In this document: piece after piece, positions 24,322 through 34,415 of the stretch
How positions within the stretch are numbered: the stretch's first letter is position 1
Layout of the letters: the number at the start of each line of letters is the position of its first letter
Source of the DNA: an uncultured Prevotella sp.
GTDB lineage: Bacteria > Bacteroidota > Bacteroidia > Bacteroidales > Bacteroidaceae
DNA: 64,000 bases
Direction: 5' to 3'
NCBI GenBank assembly: GCA_947164965.1
Contig: CAMUYR010000016.1
Location: forward strand, 1 to 64,000
The notes under the pieces: generated by a model
What the model saw: the letters and a program-made list of their open reading frames with translations, nothing else
Told to the model about the DNA's origin: nothing
Database searches by the model: none
Translations under genes and position numbers: made by a program

Positions 24322-25839
24322 ATGTTATCACAACAAGACCTGAAACAGTTGGCTCAGAAGGGTATTTCTGAAGCACAAATCGAGAGACAGTTAGGTGAGT
24401 TTAAAACCGGTTTCCCCTTCCTGAAGTTGGAAGCTGCAGCAGCTATCGGCAAAGGCATTGTTGCTCCGTCGGAGGCTGAGCGCAAGCAGTATGTAGAGGC
24501 TTGGCAGCAGTACAAGGCAGGGGGCAAGAAGGTAGTGAAGTTTGTACCAGCATCAGGTGCAGCCAGTCGTATGTTCAAAGACATGTTTGCCTTTGTCGAT
24601 GCCGACTATGACGTGCCTACCACCGATTTCGAGAAGAAGTATTTTGACAACATCGAGAAATTTGCTTTCTACGATGAGCTAGATGCTGCCTGCCAGAAGA
24701 ATCAGGGCAAGGGTATTAAAGCGCTCATAGCCGAGGGTAATTACAAGGCCGTTGCAGCTAATATGCTGAAGGCTGAGGGACTGAACTACGGACAGTTGCC
24801 CAAGGGCTTGCTCTTGTTCCACAACTATGCAGAAGGTGCTCGCACGCCTATGGAGGAACACTTGGTAGAAGGTGCACTTTATGCTGCTTCGAATGGTGAG
24901 GCTCATGTGCATTTCACCGTTTCTCACGAGCATATGGAACTGTTTAAGGCTAAGGTGGCTCAGAAGGCTGACCTCTATGCCAAGAAGTATGGTATCAAGT
25001 ACGACATCTCTTTCTCAGAGCAGAAACCTTCGACGGATACTGTTGCTGCTAATCCTGATGGTACGCTGTTCCGTAATTCTGATGGTTCGTTGTTATTCCG
25101 TCCGGGCGGACATGGTGCTCTGATCGAAAACCTGAACGAGATTGAGGCTGATGTTATCTTTGTGAAGAATATCGATAATGTGGTGCCCGACCGTTTGAAG
25201 GATGATACCGTCGAATGGAAACAGGTCATCGCTGGTGTGCTAGTGACATTACAGAAGAAGGCCTTCGAATATCTGCGTCTGTTGGATACAGGTAAGTATA
25301 CACATGAGCAGATAGAAGAGATGATTCGTTTCGTGCAGCAAGACCTGTGCTGTCGTAAGGCAGACATCAAGGAATTGGAGGATGCTGATCTGGTTATCTA
25401 TCTGCGCAAAAAACTGAATCGTCCTATGCGTGTTTGTGGTGTGGTTAAGAATGTGGGTGAACCTGGTGGTGGCCCGTTCCTTACCTACAATCAGGATGGC
25501 ACTGTCAGCTTGCAGATTCTTGAGTCGAGCCAGATTGATAAGTCAAATAAGGAATATATGGAGATGTTTACCAAGGGTACTCACTTCAATCCCGTAGACC
25601 TCGTTTGTGCTGTTCGCGACTACAAGGGTAATGCCTTTGACCTGCCAAAGTATGTTGATCCTACCACAGGCTTCATCTCGCAGAAGTCGAAGAGTGGTAA
25701 GGAGTTGCAGGCATTAGAGTTGCCTGGCTTGTGGAATGGTGCTATGAGCGACTGGTCAACGGTATTCGTTGAGGTGCCTCTCTCTACTTTCAATCCTGTA
25801 AAAACAGTTAATGATCTATTGCGCGACCAACACCAGTAA
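24322..25839 (+). CDS. DUF4301 family protein
   Basis: A 505-residue cytosolic protein matching DUF4301 along its whole length: KFVPASGAASRMFKDMFAFV near residue 75, LLLFHNYAEGARTPMEEHLV, FRPGGHGALIENLNEIEADV, FVKNIDNVVPDRLKDDTVEW and GVVKNVGEPGGGPFL. The ASGAASRM and PGGHGAL segments resemble nucleotidyltransferase phosphate-binding and sugar-binding loops, so a nucleotide-sugar-type activity is possible, but this is inference. It has a strong promoter. Confidence 0.9.
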   Translation: MLSQQDLKQLAQKGISEAQIERQLGEFKTGFPFLKLEAAAAIGKGIVAPSEAERKQYVEAWQQYKAGGKKVVKFVPASGAASRMFKDMFAFVDADYDVPTTDFEKKYFDNIEKFAFYDELDAACQKNQGKGIKALIAEGNYKAVAANMLKAEGLNYGQLPKGLLLFHNYAEGARTPMEEHLVEGALYAASNGEAHVHFTVSHEHMELFKAKVAQKADLYAKKYGIKYDISFSEQKPSTDTVAANPDGTLFRNSDGSLLFRPGGHGALIENLNEIEADVIFVKNIDNVVPDRLKDDTVEWKQVIAGVLVTLQKKAFEYLRLLDTGKYTHEQIEEMIRFVQQDLCCRKADIKELEDADLVIYLRKKLNRPMRVCGVVKNVGEPGGGPFLTYNQDGTVSLQILESSQIDKSNKEYMEMFTKGTHFNPVDLVCAVRDYKGNAFDLPKYVDPTTGFISQKSKSGKELQALELPGLWNGAMSDWSTVFVEVPLSTFNPVKTVNDLLRDQHQ

Positions 25840-25843
25840 GGAA

Positions 25844-25885
25844 ATTAAAGATTAAACATTAAAAATTAAAGATGAGAGATTAAAG
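25844..25885. repeat. Six tandem 7-bp repeats before the M3 peptidase gene
   Basis: ATTAAAG, ATTAAAC, ATTAAAA, ATTAAAG, ATGAGAG, ATTAAAG in register. The array fills almost the whole 53-base gap between the DUF4301 stop and the peptidase start. Confidence 0.85.
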
Positions 25886-25892
25886 ATATGAT

Positions 25893-28019
25893 ATGAACAA
25901 AAAGAATATTTTAGCTATCGGAATGGCTTCCGCTATGATGCTAACATTTAACTCCTGCCAGCAGAATTCTCGTGAGAACCCTCTGCTGGCAGAGAGTTCT
26001 TTACCATTCGGCGTAATAGATTTTGGTAAGGTTCAGACATCTGACTATATGCCTGCCTTTGAGGTTGCCATGCAGCAGCAACGTGATGCGATTCAGGCTA
26101 TTGTTGAAAGTCAGGACTCTGCTACGTTTGAGAATACCATCCTGCCTTTGGAAGACAGTGGTCGTTTGTTGAGTCGTGTTAGTAGCGTTTTCTTTGCTCT
26201 GATTGAAGCTGATAAGTCGCCTGAACTCAGCGAGATAGAAAAGAAGGTAAAGCCTATGTTAACTGATCTTCAGAACGAAATATCGTTTAACAAGGCTCTT
26301 TTCCAGCGCATCAAGCAGGTATATGACAAGCAGCATGACACGTTGACGGGCGAAGATCAGAAACTCTTAGAGGAAGTCTATAAGGACTTCGTTCGTAAAG
26401 GCGCTCTCTTGTCTGATGACAAGATGGCCCGCATGAAGGAGATTAACCTGCGTATCAGCGACCTTCAGCAGCAGTGGGGTGATCTTTTGCAGGCTGCTAC
26501 TAACGACGCTATTGTATGGGTTGACAATAAAGAAGACTTGGCTGGCCTCAGCGAGGCCGATATTGCTCAGTGTCAGAAGGATGCTGAGAGTCGTGGGGGC
26601 AAGGCGCCTTATGCCATTGTCATCGTAAATACCACGCAACAGACACCCCTTGCCAGTCTCGACAATCGTGAATTGCGTAAGAAGGTCTACGAGGCTTCCA
26701 TACATCGTGCTGACGGAACGGGTAAGTTCAATACTTTCCCCATCGTGGTGGAGATTGCCAAGTTGCGTGCTGAACAGGCCGAACTCATGGGCTATCCTAA
26801 TTATGCCTCCTATTCACTGGAGAATACGATGGCCAAGACCCCGGAGAATGTCTATGATTTCCTGATGAACCTGATTAAGGCCTATGTGCCCAAGGCTGAT
26901 GCCGAGACAAAGGCCATTGAGAACTTTGCCCGCAAGAGTCAGGGTGCCGAATTTCAGTTGCAGGCCTACGACTATTTCTATTATTCCGCCAAGATGAAGA
27001 AGGAATTGCATGATGTCTCCGACGACGAGGTGAAGCCTTATTTCAATGTCGACAGCGTGCTGATCAATGGCGTGTTCTATGCCGCTAATCGTGCCTACGG
27101 ACTGACCTTTAAGGAGCGTACTGACATTCCAACGTATCATCCTGATATGCGCGTCTTTGAGGTGTTCGACAAGGACGGCCAATCGATGGCTTTGTTCTAT
27201 GGCGACTACTACCGTCGTGCATCGAAGCGTGGTGGTGCATGGATGGATAACTTTATCGACCAGAGTCACCATTGGAACCAGAAACCCGTAATCTTTAATG
27301 TTTGCAATAGTGCTAAAGCTCCTGATGGCAAGCCTTCGTTGCTGACATGGGACGAGGTGACTACGATGTTCCACGAGTTCGGACATGCCCTGCATGGCAT
27401 GCTCTCCAATTGTAATTATCGCAAGCTGTCAGGTACCAGCGTGGCTCGCGACTTCGTCGAGATGCCCTCGCAGTTCAACGAGTCGTTCGCCACCATTCCT
27501 GAGGTGTTCGACCACTATGCACGCCACTACGAGACCAACGAACCCATGCCAGCCGATCTGAAGGAACGCATGCTCAAGAGTATCAACTTCCAGCCGTGCT
27601 ACGCTTTGGGTGAGAACCTCGCTGCATCGTCGCTCGATATGGCTTGGCACATGCTCGCCTCGAAGGATATCCCGTCGGCTGACAAAGCTATGGAGTTCGA
27701 GACGGAGGCGTTGCGTAAGGTGGGACTTCTGAATCCTTTTATTCCGATTCCGCCCCGCTATCATACCAGCTATTTCAATCATGTATGGGGTGGGGGCTAT
27801 GCCGCTGGTTACTACAGCTATCTGTGGACAGAGGTATTGGCTGTCAATGTGGCTGATACCTTTGAGAAACTGGGTGCCCTGAAGCCCGAAACGGGTCAGG
27901 CTATGCGTGATAAGATATTGAGTCGTGGCAATACAGGCGATCTCATGCAGATGTTTGCTGACTTTACTGGTATGCAACAGCCTGATGCCTCAGCCATCCT
28001 CCGTGCCAGAGGATTGTGA
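25893..28019 (+). CDS. dcp: M3 family peptidyl-dipeptidase, lipoprotein
   Basis: A 708-residue zinc metallopeptidase of the M3 family, Dcp type, which removes C-terminal dipeptides from peptides. The zinc site is TMFHEFGHALHGML (HExxH) with the third ligand Glu in the downstream MPSQFNESFA region. The N-terminus is a lipoprotein signal (ASAMMLTFNSC), so the enzyme is anchored in the envelope, unlike cytosolic E. coli Dcp. The length is normal. No -7 box lies in front, so it is probably cotranscribed with DUF4301. Confidence 0.93.
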   Translation: MNKKNILAIGMASAMMLTFNSCQQNSRENPLLAESSLPFGVIDFGKVQTSDYMPAFEVAMQQQRDAIQAIVESQDSATFENTILPLEDSGRLLSRVSSVFFALIEADKSPELSEIEKKVKPMLTDLQNEISFNKALFQRIKQVYDKQHDTLTGEDQKLLEEVYKDFVRKGALLSDDKMARMKEINLRISDLQQQWGDLLQAATNDAIVWVDNKEDLAGLSEADIAQCQKDAESRGGKAPYAIVIVNTTQQTPLASLDNRELRKKVYEASIHRADGTGKFNTFPIVVEIAKLRAEQAELMGYPNYASYSLENTMAKTPENVYDFLMNLIKAYVPKADAETKAIENFARKSQGAEFQLQAYDYFYYSAKMKKELHDVSDDEVKPYFNVDSVLINGVFYAANRAYGLTFKERTDIPTYHPDMRVFEVFDKDGQSMALFYGDYYRRASKRGGAWMDNFIDQSHHWNQKPVIFNVCNSAKAPDGKPSLLTWDEVTTMFHEFGHALHGMLSNCNYRKLSGTSVARDFVEMPSQFNESFATIPEVFDHYARHYETNEPMPADLKERMLKSINFQPCYALGENLAASSLDMAWHMLASKDIPSADKAMEFETEALRKVGLLNPFIPIPPRYHTSYFNHVWGGGYAAGYYSYLWTEVLAVNVADTFEKLGALKPETGQAMRDKILSRGNTGDLMQMFADFTGMQQPDASAILRARGL

Positions 28020-28055
28020 AAATGTTATTGCTTTATGCAAAAAAGTGACAAATTG

Positions 28056-28087
28056 TTTGGTTGTTTCAGAAGAAATGAGTACTTTTG
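28056..28087 (+). promoter_or_regulatory. Promoter of the leu operon leader
   Basis: TTTG (28056-28059) and TACTTTTG (28080-28087) with a 20-base spacer. Transcription would start about 12 bases before the leader-peptide ATG. Confidence 0.9.
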
Positions 28088-28103
28088 CAGCCGATAAACA
28101 AAA

Positions 28104-28178
28104 ATGAAAAGAAAGATGAAGTCTCTGAACCTGATTAGCAACATTATTATTCGACTGCGTAAAAGTGGCCGGAAGTGA
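28104..28178 (+). CDS. Leu/Ile-rich leader peptide of the leu operon
   Basis: A 24-codon reading frame directly after the promoter: MKRKMKSLNLISNIIIRLRK then SGRK and TGA. Seven of the codons 8-18 are Leu or Ile (Leu8, Leu10, Ile11, Ile14, Ile15, Ile16, Leu18). Its last codons and stop contain CCGGAAGTGA, which is exactly complementary to a segment of the downstream terminator. Both facts are the hallmark of a ribosome-mediated attenuator. The peptide itself needs no function. Confidence 0.85.
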   Translation: MKRKMKSLNLISNIIIRLRKSGRK

Positions 28179-28264
28179 TGGGGGTATTCAGAAAATTAAA
28201 GATTAAAAACAAAGATTAAATATGAACGAGCCTTTCTCACTTCCGGGTGTGGAGAGGCTCTTTT
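28169..28264 (+). promoter_or_regulatory. Attenuator of the leu operon: antiterminator and terminator
   Basis: Segment 2 (28169-28178, CCGGAAGTGA) pairs perfectly over 10 bases with segment 3 (28237-28246, TCACTTCCGG). Segment 3 also forms the inner stem and loop of a terminator, GAGCCT...AGGCTC (28228-28260), followed by TTTT (28261-28264). The two structures exclude each other. A ribosome stalled on the Leu/Ile codons leaves segment 2 free, so the antiterminator forms; one that reaches the stop codon covers segment 2, so the terminator forms. The space between the segments holds ATTAAAG-type 7-bp units (28195-28221). Confidence 0.82.
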
Positions 28265-28303
28265 CGTATAATTCATCGAAATATTGACATAAAAGGAAAA
28301 AAG

Positions 28304-29809
28304 ATGAGTGACAGATTGTTTATTTTCGACACAACGCTCCGCGACGGTGAACAAGTTCCAGGATGCCAGTTGAACACCGTAGAGAAGATTCAGGTGGCTA
28401 AGGCGCTTGAGCAGTTGGGCGTGGATGTGATCGAAGCAGGATTCCCTATTTCAAGTCCAGGCGACTTTAACAGTGTGATTGAGATATCAAAGGCCGTGAC
28501 ATGGCCTATCATCTGTGCGCTGACACGAGCAGTAGAACGCGATATCGACGTGGCTTTCGAGGCCCTTCAGTATGCCAAGCACAAGCGTATACACACGGGT
28601 ATCGGCACGAGCGACGAACATATTCTATATAAGTTTAACTCAACCCGCGAGGAAATCTTAGAGCGAGCTGTTGCTGCAACGAAATATGCCAAGAGATTTG
28701 TAGACGATGTGGAGTTCTACTGCGAGGATGCCGGACGTACTGATAACGAGTATCTGGCTCAGGTAGTAGAGGCGGTGATTAAGGCTGGAGCAACGGTTGT
28801 AAACATACCCGATACCACCGGATATTGCTTGCCACAGGAGTATTTCGATAAGATTAAGTATTTGAAGGAGCATGTTGATAATATCGATCGCGCCATTATC
28901 TCTACACATTGCCACAACGACTTGGGAATGGCTACTGCCAACACGTTTAACGGCGTGATGGCCGGTGCCCGTCAGGTTGAGGTTACCATTAACGGCATAG
29001 GCGAGCGAGCTGGAAACACATCGCTCGAGGAAATCGCCATGATACTGAAGTGCCACAAGCAGTTGGGTATTGAGACAAATATCAATACCACCAAGATTTA
29101 TCCTACATCTAGAATGGTGTCGAGCCTGATGAATATGCCCGTTCAGCCCAACAAGGCTGTTGTGGGCCGAAACGCTTTTGCCCACTCAAGCGGCATCCAT
29201 CAGGACGGTGTGCTGAAGAATGTTCATACCTACGAGATTATGGACCCCAAGGATGTGGGAATCGATGATAACAGCATCGTATTGACTGCTCGCAGTGGTC
29301 GTGCAGCTCTGAAGCATCGTCTGCATGTAAACGGCGTAGATTTGAGCGAAGAGAAACTCGACAAGGTTTATGAGAAATTCTTGATTCTAGCCGACCAGAA
29401 GAAGGAGGTTACCGATGCTGACGCTCTGATGCTTGCTGGTGCAGATACCGCTGATACTCACGCAGTTAGACTCGACTTCCTGCAGGTTACTACAGGTAAG
29501 GGTGTGAAGAGTGTGGCCTCTATCGGATTGGACATCAGCGGGCAGAAATTCGAGGCTGCAGCTAGCGGAAACGGTCCTGTTGATGCTGCTATCAAGGCAC
29601 TGAAGAAGATCATCATGAAGCAGATGACGCTGAAGGAGTTCACTATTCAGGCCATCTCGAAGGGATCAGACGATGTGGGTAAGGTACACATGCAGGTAGA
29701 GTACGACGGAAGCTTGTACTACGGCTTTGGCGCCAACACCGATATCGTGACCGCCAGCGTCGAGGCTTATATCGATTGTATCAACAAATTTAAGAAGGAG
29801 GACGAATGA
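28304..29809 (+). CDS. leuA: 2-isopropylmalate synthase
   Basis: First step of leucine synthesis: acetyl-CoA plus 2-ketoisovalerate gives 2-isopropylmalate. HMGL-like TIM barrel with [16 protein letters not shown], the metal-binding [14 protein letters not shown], and [15 protein letters not shown]. The C-terminal LeuA allosteric domain ([20 protein letters not shown]) is present, so leucine feedback is expected. The ATG at 28304 is used (501 residues); any earlier start would lie in the attenuator terminator. Confidence 0.96.
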   Translation: MSDRLFIFDTTLRDGEQVPGCQLNTVEKIQVAKALEQLGVDVIEAGFPISSPGDFNSVIEISKAVTWPIICALTRAVERDIDVAFEALQYAKHKRIHTGIGTSDEHILYKFNSTREEILERAVAATKYAKRFVDDVEFYCEDAGRTDNEYLAQVVEAVIKAGATVVNIPDTTGYCLPQEYFDKIKYLKEHVDNIDRAIISTHCHNDLGMATANTFNGVMAGARQVEVTINGIGERAGNTSLEEIAMILKCHKQLGIETNINTTKIYPTSRMVSSLMNMPVQPNKAVVGRNAFAHSSGIHQDGVLKNVHTYEIMDPKDVGIDDNSIVLTARSGRAALKHRLHVNGVDLSEEKLDKVYEKFLILADQKKEVTDADALMLAGADTADTHAVRLDFLQVTTGKGVKSVASIGLDISGQKFEAAASGNGPVDAAIKALKKIIMKQMTLKEFTIQAISKGSDDVGKVHMQVEYDGSLYYGFGANTDIVTASVEAYIDCINKFKKEDE

Positions 29810-31182
29810 ATACGTTATTCGACAAGATCTGGGATAAGCATGTAGTTCAGCAGGTGGAAGATGGTCCCACGCAGCTCTACATCGACCGTTTGTATTGCCA
29901 CGAGGTAACGTCGCCTCAGGCGTTCGACGGCATGAGGGCTCGCGGACTGAAATGTTTCCGCCCCAAGCAGATCTACTGCATGCCCGACCACAATACGCCT
30001 ACGCACGATCAGGACAAACCGATAGAGGATCCTGTATCTAAGAAGCAGGTAGATACGCTAGCTAAGAACGCCGAAGAGTTCGGCTTGACTCACTACGGCA
30101 TGATGTCGAAAGATAACGGCATCATCCACGTGGTAGGGCCTGAAAAGGGTTTGAGTCTGCCGGGAATGACGATTGTCTGCGGCGATTCGCACACCTCTAC
30201 TCATGGTGCTATGGGGGCAGTGGCTTTCGGCATCGGCACTAGCGAGGTTGAGATGGTTATGGCCTCGCAATGCATTCTGCAACAGAAGCCTAAGTCTATG
30301 CGCATATCGATAAACGGCGTGCTGGGCAAGGGCGTTACGGCTAAGGATGTGGCGTTGTACTTGATGTCGAAACTTACAACAAGCGGCGCTACGGGCTACT
30401 TCGTGGAGTATGCCGGTTCTACGGTTAAGGCTATGACGATGGAGGGTCGACTTACGCTTTGTAACCTCTCGATAGAGATGGGGGCTCGCGGAGGTTTCGT
30501 GGCTCCCGATGCTACCACGTTTAATTACCTGAAGGGTCGCGAGTTTGCACCAAAGGGAGAGGAGTGGGACAAGGCTGTGGCTTACTGGAAGACGCTTAAG
30601 AGCGGCCCCGATGCCGTGTTCGACAAGGAACTTACCTTCGATGCTGCTGATATTGAACCTCGCATAACTTACGGCACTAACCCCGGTATGGGTATCGGTA
30701 TAACAGAAAACATTCCTTCCGAGGGCGATGCAAACTTCGATAAAGCCCTGAATTATATGCAGTTTGAAGCGGGACGCAAACTCCTTGGCACCAAAGTGGA
30801 TTATGTCTTCCTTGGTGCTTGCACTAATGGCCGAATAGAGGATTTTCGCGCGTTCGCATCTATCGTAAAAGGTCGCCGTAAGGCCGACGATGTTGTGGCT
30901 TGGCTAGTGCCTGGCTCATGGGCAGTTGATAAGCAGATTCGCGAGGAAGGTCTCGACAAGGTGCTCGAGGCTGCGGGCTTTGAAATTCGTCAGCCCGGAT
31001 GTTCGGCCTGTCTGGCTATGAATGATGATAAGGTGCCGGCTGGCAAGTTGGCGGTATCAACATCTAACCGTAACTTCGAGGGTCGCCAAGGTCCTGGTGC
31101 TCGTACCGTCCTGGTTTCGCCTCTCACCGCCGCCGCGGCCGCTGTAACTGGAGTGATAACCGATCCAAGAGAACTATTATGA
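29806..31182 (+). CDS. leuC: 3-isopropylmalate dehydratase large subunit
   Basis: Aconitase-family 4Fe-4S protein that, with LeuD, isomerises 2- to 3-isopropylmalate. Markers are [35 protein letters not shown] and the cluster Cys residues in [11 protein letters not shown]. The 458-residue length is typical. The start overlaps the leuA stop by 4 bases. Confidence 0.97.
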   Translation: MNTLFDKIWDKHVVQQVEDGPTQLYIDRLYCHEVTSPQAFDGMRARGLKCFRPKQIYCMPDHNTPTHDQDKPIEDPVSKKQVDTLAKNAEEFGLTHYGMMSKDNGIIHVVGPEKGLSLPGMTIVCGDSHTSTHGAMGAVAFGIGTSEVEMVMASQCILQQKPKSMRISINGVLGKGVTAKDVALYLMSKLTTSGATGYFVEYAGSTVKAMTMEGRLTLCNLSIEMGARGGFVAPDATTFNYLKGREFAPKGEEWDKAVAYWKTLKSGPDAVFDKELTFDAADIEPRITYGTNPGMGIGITENIPSEGDANFDKALNYMQFEAGRKLLGTKVDYVFLGACTNGRIEDFRAFASIVKGRRKADDVVAWLVPGSWAVDKQIREEGLDKVLEAAGFEIRQPGCSACLAMNDDKVPAGKLAVSTSNRNFEGRQGPGARTVLVSPLTAAAAAVTGVITDPRELL

Positions 31183-31775
31183 AACAGAAATTCGATGTGA
31201 TAACAAGTACTTGTGTTCCACTTCCGTTGGAGAATGTGGACACAGACCAGATAATACCCGCACGATTCCTTAAGGCTACAACCCGCGAGGAGATATTCTT
31301 TGGCGACAACCTGTTTCGCGATTGGCGATACAACGCCGATGGTACGCCTAACAAGGACTTCGTGCTGAATAATCCCGTTTACTCGGGCTGCATACTCGTA
31401 GCGGGTAAGAACTTCGGTTCGGGTTCATCTCGCGAGCACGCCGCTTGGGCTATCGCGGGTTACGGATTCCGCGTGGTTATCAGCTCGTTCTTTGCCGATA
31501 TCCACAAGAATAATGAACTGAACAACTTTGTATTGCCTGTCGTGGTCAGCGAAGACTTCTTGGCTGAGCTCTTCGAGAGCATCAAACAGAATCCTAAGAT
31601 GGAGGTCGAGGTAGATCTGCCTCGTCAGACGGTCACCAATAAGGCTACCGGCCGTCAGGAACCATTTGAGATTAACGGATATAAGAAACATTGTCTGATT
31701 AACGGACTCGATGATATTGATTTTCTGGTTCAGAATCAGGGAAAAACAGTAGAATGGGAACAGCACAACAAATAG
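31179..31775 (+). CDS. leuD: 3-isopropylmalate dehydratase small subunit
   Basis: A 198-residue swivel-domain partner of LeuC. Recognised by [14 protein letters not shown], the substrate-binding [20 protein letters not shown] and [15 protein letters not shown]. It overlaps leuC by 4 bases and the next gene by 22 bases, so all three are translationally coupled. Confidence 0.97.
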   Translation: MKQKFDVITSTCVPLPLENVDTDQIIPARFLKATTREEIFFGDNLFRDWRYNADGTPNKDFVLNNPVYSGCILVAGKNFGSGSSREHAAWAIAGYGFRVVISSFFADIHKNNELNNFVLPVVVSEDFLAELFESIKQNPKMEVEVDLPRQTVTNKATGRQEPFEINGYKKHCLINGLDDIDFLVQNQGKTVEWEQHNK

Positions 31776-33340
31776 ATAACTATCAGCGTATTCCTCCCTT
31801 TGTGGAGATTATGGATTCGACGCTGCGTGATGGAGAGCAGACCAATGGTGTCAGCTTTCTGCCTCATGAGAAGTTGGTCATGGCTCGTCGACTGCTCAAC
31901 GACCTGAATGTCGACCGCATCGAGGTGGCATCGGCCCGTGTGTCGGAAGGCGAGTGCGAAGCCGTTACCAAGATTTGTCGTTATGCCCAGCAGATAGGTC
32001 GTCTGGATAGGGTAGAGGTGTTGGGATTCGTCGATGGCGGCAAGTCTGTCGATTGGATTGTCGAGTGTGGAGGCCAGGTCATCAACCTGTTGGCGAAGGG
32101 TTCGTTGAAACATTGTACCAATCAGCTGAGCAAGACGCCTGAGGAGCATATTAACGACATCAAGCGCGAAGTGGCTTATGCCCAGCAGAAGGGCGTGAGC
32201 GTCAACCTCTATCTGGAGGACTGGTCGAACGGCATGAAGGATTCGCCAGATTATGTCTATCAGTTGATGGATGCGCTGGTTGATTTAGGAAGTATCAAGC
32301 GTTTCATGCTTCCTGACACTTTGGGTGTGATGAATCCTTTGCAGGTTATCGAGTATTTCCGCAAGATGATGAAGCGTTATCCAGACCTTCATTTCGATTT
32401 CCATGCCCATAACGATTACGATTTAGCAGTGTCTAATTCGCTGGCAGCCGTGTTTAGCGGTGCCAAGGGTTTGCATGTCACTATCAACGGATTAGGTGAA
32501 CGCTGTGGAAATGCCCCAATGGCTAGTGTACAGGCTATTCTGAAGGACCAGTTTCATGCCAAGACGAACATCGTGGAGAGTCAGCTTAACGACATCTCGC
32601 GCATGGTCGAAAGTTTCAGCGGTATCAGCGTAGCCCCCAACCAGCCCATCGTGGGTGAATATGTTTTTACGCAGGTGGCTGGTGTCCATGCTGATGGCGA
32701 CTCAAAGGATAAACTCTATTACAACGAGCTGATTCCTGAGCGCTTTGGCCGTAAGCGCGAATATGCCTTGGGTAAGAACTCCGGGCGTGCCAATATAGCT
32801 AGGAATCTAGAGGAATTAGGACTGGAACTGACTCCCGAGCAGACGAAGCGTGTCACCGAACGTATTACGGAACTGGGCGATAAGAAGGAGATCGTGACTC
32901 AGGAAGATCTTCCCTATATCGTTTCCGATGTCTTGAAGCACGATGGTTCAACGGATAAGGTGAAACTTATCAGTTATGTGGTGTCGACGGCCTACGGTCT
33001 GAAGCCTGGTGCCAATGTGCGCGTGGAAATCAACGGACAGCAATATGAGGCAGGTGCTACGGGTGACGGACAATATGATGCTATCGTCAAGGCCCTGCGC
33101 TACATCTACAAAAAATACCTGAACCGCACATTCCCTGTGCTTGCCAACTATCAGGTTTCCATTCCTCCTGGCGGTCGTACCGATGCGTTGGTGCAGACGG
33201 TTATCACATGGCATCATGGCGACACGCTCTTGCGCACCCGTGGCTTGGATGCCGACCAGACGGATTCTGCCATCAAGGCCACCTTCAAGATGCTGAACAT
33301 CATAGAGAATGAACTTCATAATAACGATATAACGAAATAA
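31754..33340 (+). CDS. cimA: Citramalate synthase-type LeuA paralogue
   Basis: A second HMGL-like synthase of 528 residues with [55 protein letters not shown] and a C-terminal LeuA-type regulatory domain. The barrel is more like citramalate synthases than true LeuA. Citramalate synthase makes (R)-citramalate from pyruvate and acetyl-CoA; LeuC/D and LeuB then convert it to 2-ketobutyrate, a threonine-independent route to isoleucine. Its place between leuD and leuB fits. Homocitrate- or isopropylmalate-type activity cannot be excluded from sequence alone. Confidence 0.75.
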   Translation: MGTAQQIDNYQRIPPFVEIMDSTLRDGEQTNGVSFLPHEKLVMARRLLNDLNVDRIEVASARVSEGECEAVTKICRYAQQIGRLDRVEVLGFVDGGKSVDWIVECGGQVINLLAKGSLKHCTNQLSKTPEEHINDIKREVAYAQQKGVSVNLYLEDWSNGMKDSPDYVYQLMDALVDLGSIKRFMLPDTLGVMNPLQVIEYFRKMMKRYPDLHFDFHAHNDYDLAVSNSLAAVFSGAKGLHVTINGLGERCGNAPMASVQAILKDQFHAKTNIVESQLNDISRMVESFSGISVAPNQPIVGEYVFTQVAGVHADGDSKDKLYYNELIPERFGRKREYALGKNSGRANIARNLEELGLELTPEQTKRVTERITELGDKKEIVTQEDLPYIVSDVLKHDGSTDKVKLISYVVSTAYGLKPGANVRVEINGQQYEAGATGDGQYDAIVKALRYIYKKYLNRTFPVLANYQVSIPPGGRTDALVQTVITWHHGDTLLRTRGLDADQTDSAIKATFKMLNIIENELHNNDITK

Positions 33341-33353
33341 ATCTTTTGAGAAT

Positions 33354-34415
33354 ATGAAATTAAAAATCGCTGTGCTTCCGGGCGATGGTATCGGACCGGA
33401 GATTATGAAACAAGGCGTGGCTGTGCTCGATGCGATCGCTGCTAAGTGCGGACATGAGTTTACTTATGAGGAGGCAATCTGTGGCGCTCATGCCATAGAG
33501 GAGGTTGGCGATCCTTATCCTGACAGCACCCACGAGGTTTGTATGAAGGCCGATGCTGTGCTCTTTGCTGCGGTTGGCTCGCTGAAGTTCGATAACGATC
33601 CTACTGCCAAAATCCGTCCAGAAACAGGATTGTTGGCTATGCGCAAGAAGTTGGGACTCTATGCTAATGTGCGCCCTGTGGCCACCTTCGACTGCCTGCT
33701 TCATAAATCACCGCTGAAGGAAGATTTGCTGCGCGGAGCCGATTTTGTGGTTATTCGCGAACTGACCGGTGGCATGTATTTTGGTGAGAAATATCAGGAT
33801 AATGATAAGGCTTACGACACCAATATCTATACCCGCCCTGAGATTGAGCGCATCCTGAAGGTTGCCTTTGAAATGGCCAGAACCCGTAAGAAGCATCTGA
33901 CTGTTGTCGATAAGGCTAACGTGTTGGCTTCTAGTCGTTTGTGGCGACAGGTTGCACAAGAAATGGAACCCCAATATCCTGATGTGAAGACCGACTATTT
34001 GTTTATCGACAATGCCTCGATGCGTGTTCTCACCGAGCCCCGTTTCTTCGATGTCATCGTGACCGAAAATACCTTCGGCGATATCCTGACCGACGAGACT
34101 AGCTGTATCACCGGTTCTATGGGTTTGCAGCCCTCGTCATCGCTTGGCGAGCACACCCCGTTGTTCGAGCCTGTTCACGGCTCATGGCCGCAGGCTGCCG
34201 GACAGAATCTTGCCAACCCATTGGCTCAAATCCTCTCGGCTGCTATGCTGCTCGAGCACTTCGGTCTTGAGAAAGAAGGTGCTCTTGTGCGCGAGGCTGT
34301 TAATGCTTCGCTCGATGCTAATGTGCGCACGCCTGAAATTCAGGTCGAAGGCGGAAAGAAATATGGTACTATCGAAGTAGGTCAATGGATTGTAGATTAT
34401 ATCACAAAGGCATAG
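33354..34415 (+). CDS. leuB: 3-isopropylmalate dehydrogenase
   Basis: A 353-residue NAD-dependent decarboxylating dehydrogenase making 2-ketoisocaproate. Starts [20 protein letters not shown]; also seen are VRPVATF, the [12 protein letters not shown] motif, [14 protein letters not shown] with the catalytic Lys and [12 protein letters not shown]. The same enzyme acts on citramalate-derived erythro-methylmalate in the isoleucine route. The last 31 bases overlap the following TPR gene. Confidence 0.97.
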   Translation: MKLKIAVLPGDGIGPEIMKQGVAVLDAIAAKCGHEFTYEEAICGAHAIEEVGDPYPDSTHEVCMKADAVLFAAVGSLKFDNDPTAKIRPETGLLAMRKKLGLYANVRPVATFDCLLHKSPLKEDLLRGADFVVIRELTGGMYFGEKYQDNDKAYDTNIYTRPEIERILKVAFEMARTRKKHLTVVDKANVLASSRLWRQVAQEMEPQYPDVKTDYLFIDNASMRVLTEPRFFDVIVTENTFGDILTDETSCITGSMGLQPSSSLGEHTPLFEPVHGSWPQAAGQNLANPLAQILSAAMLLEHFGLEKEGALVREAVNASLDANVRTPEIQVEGGKKYGTIEVGQWIVDYITKA

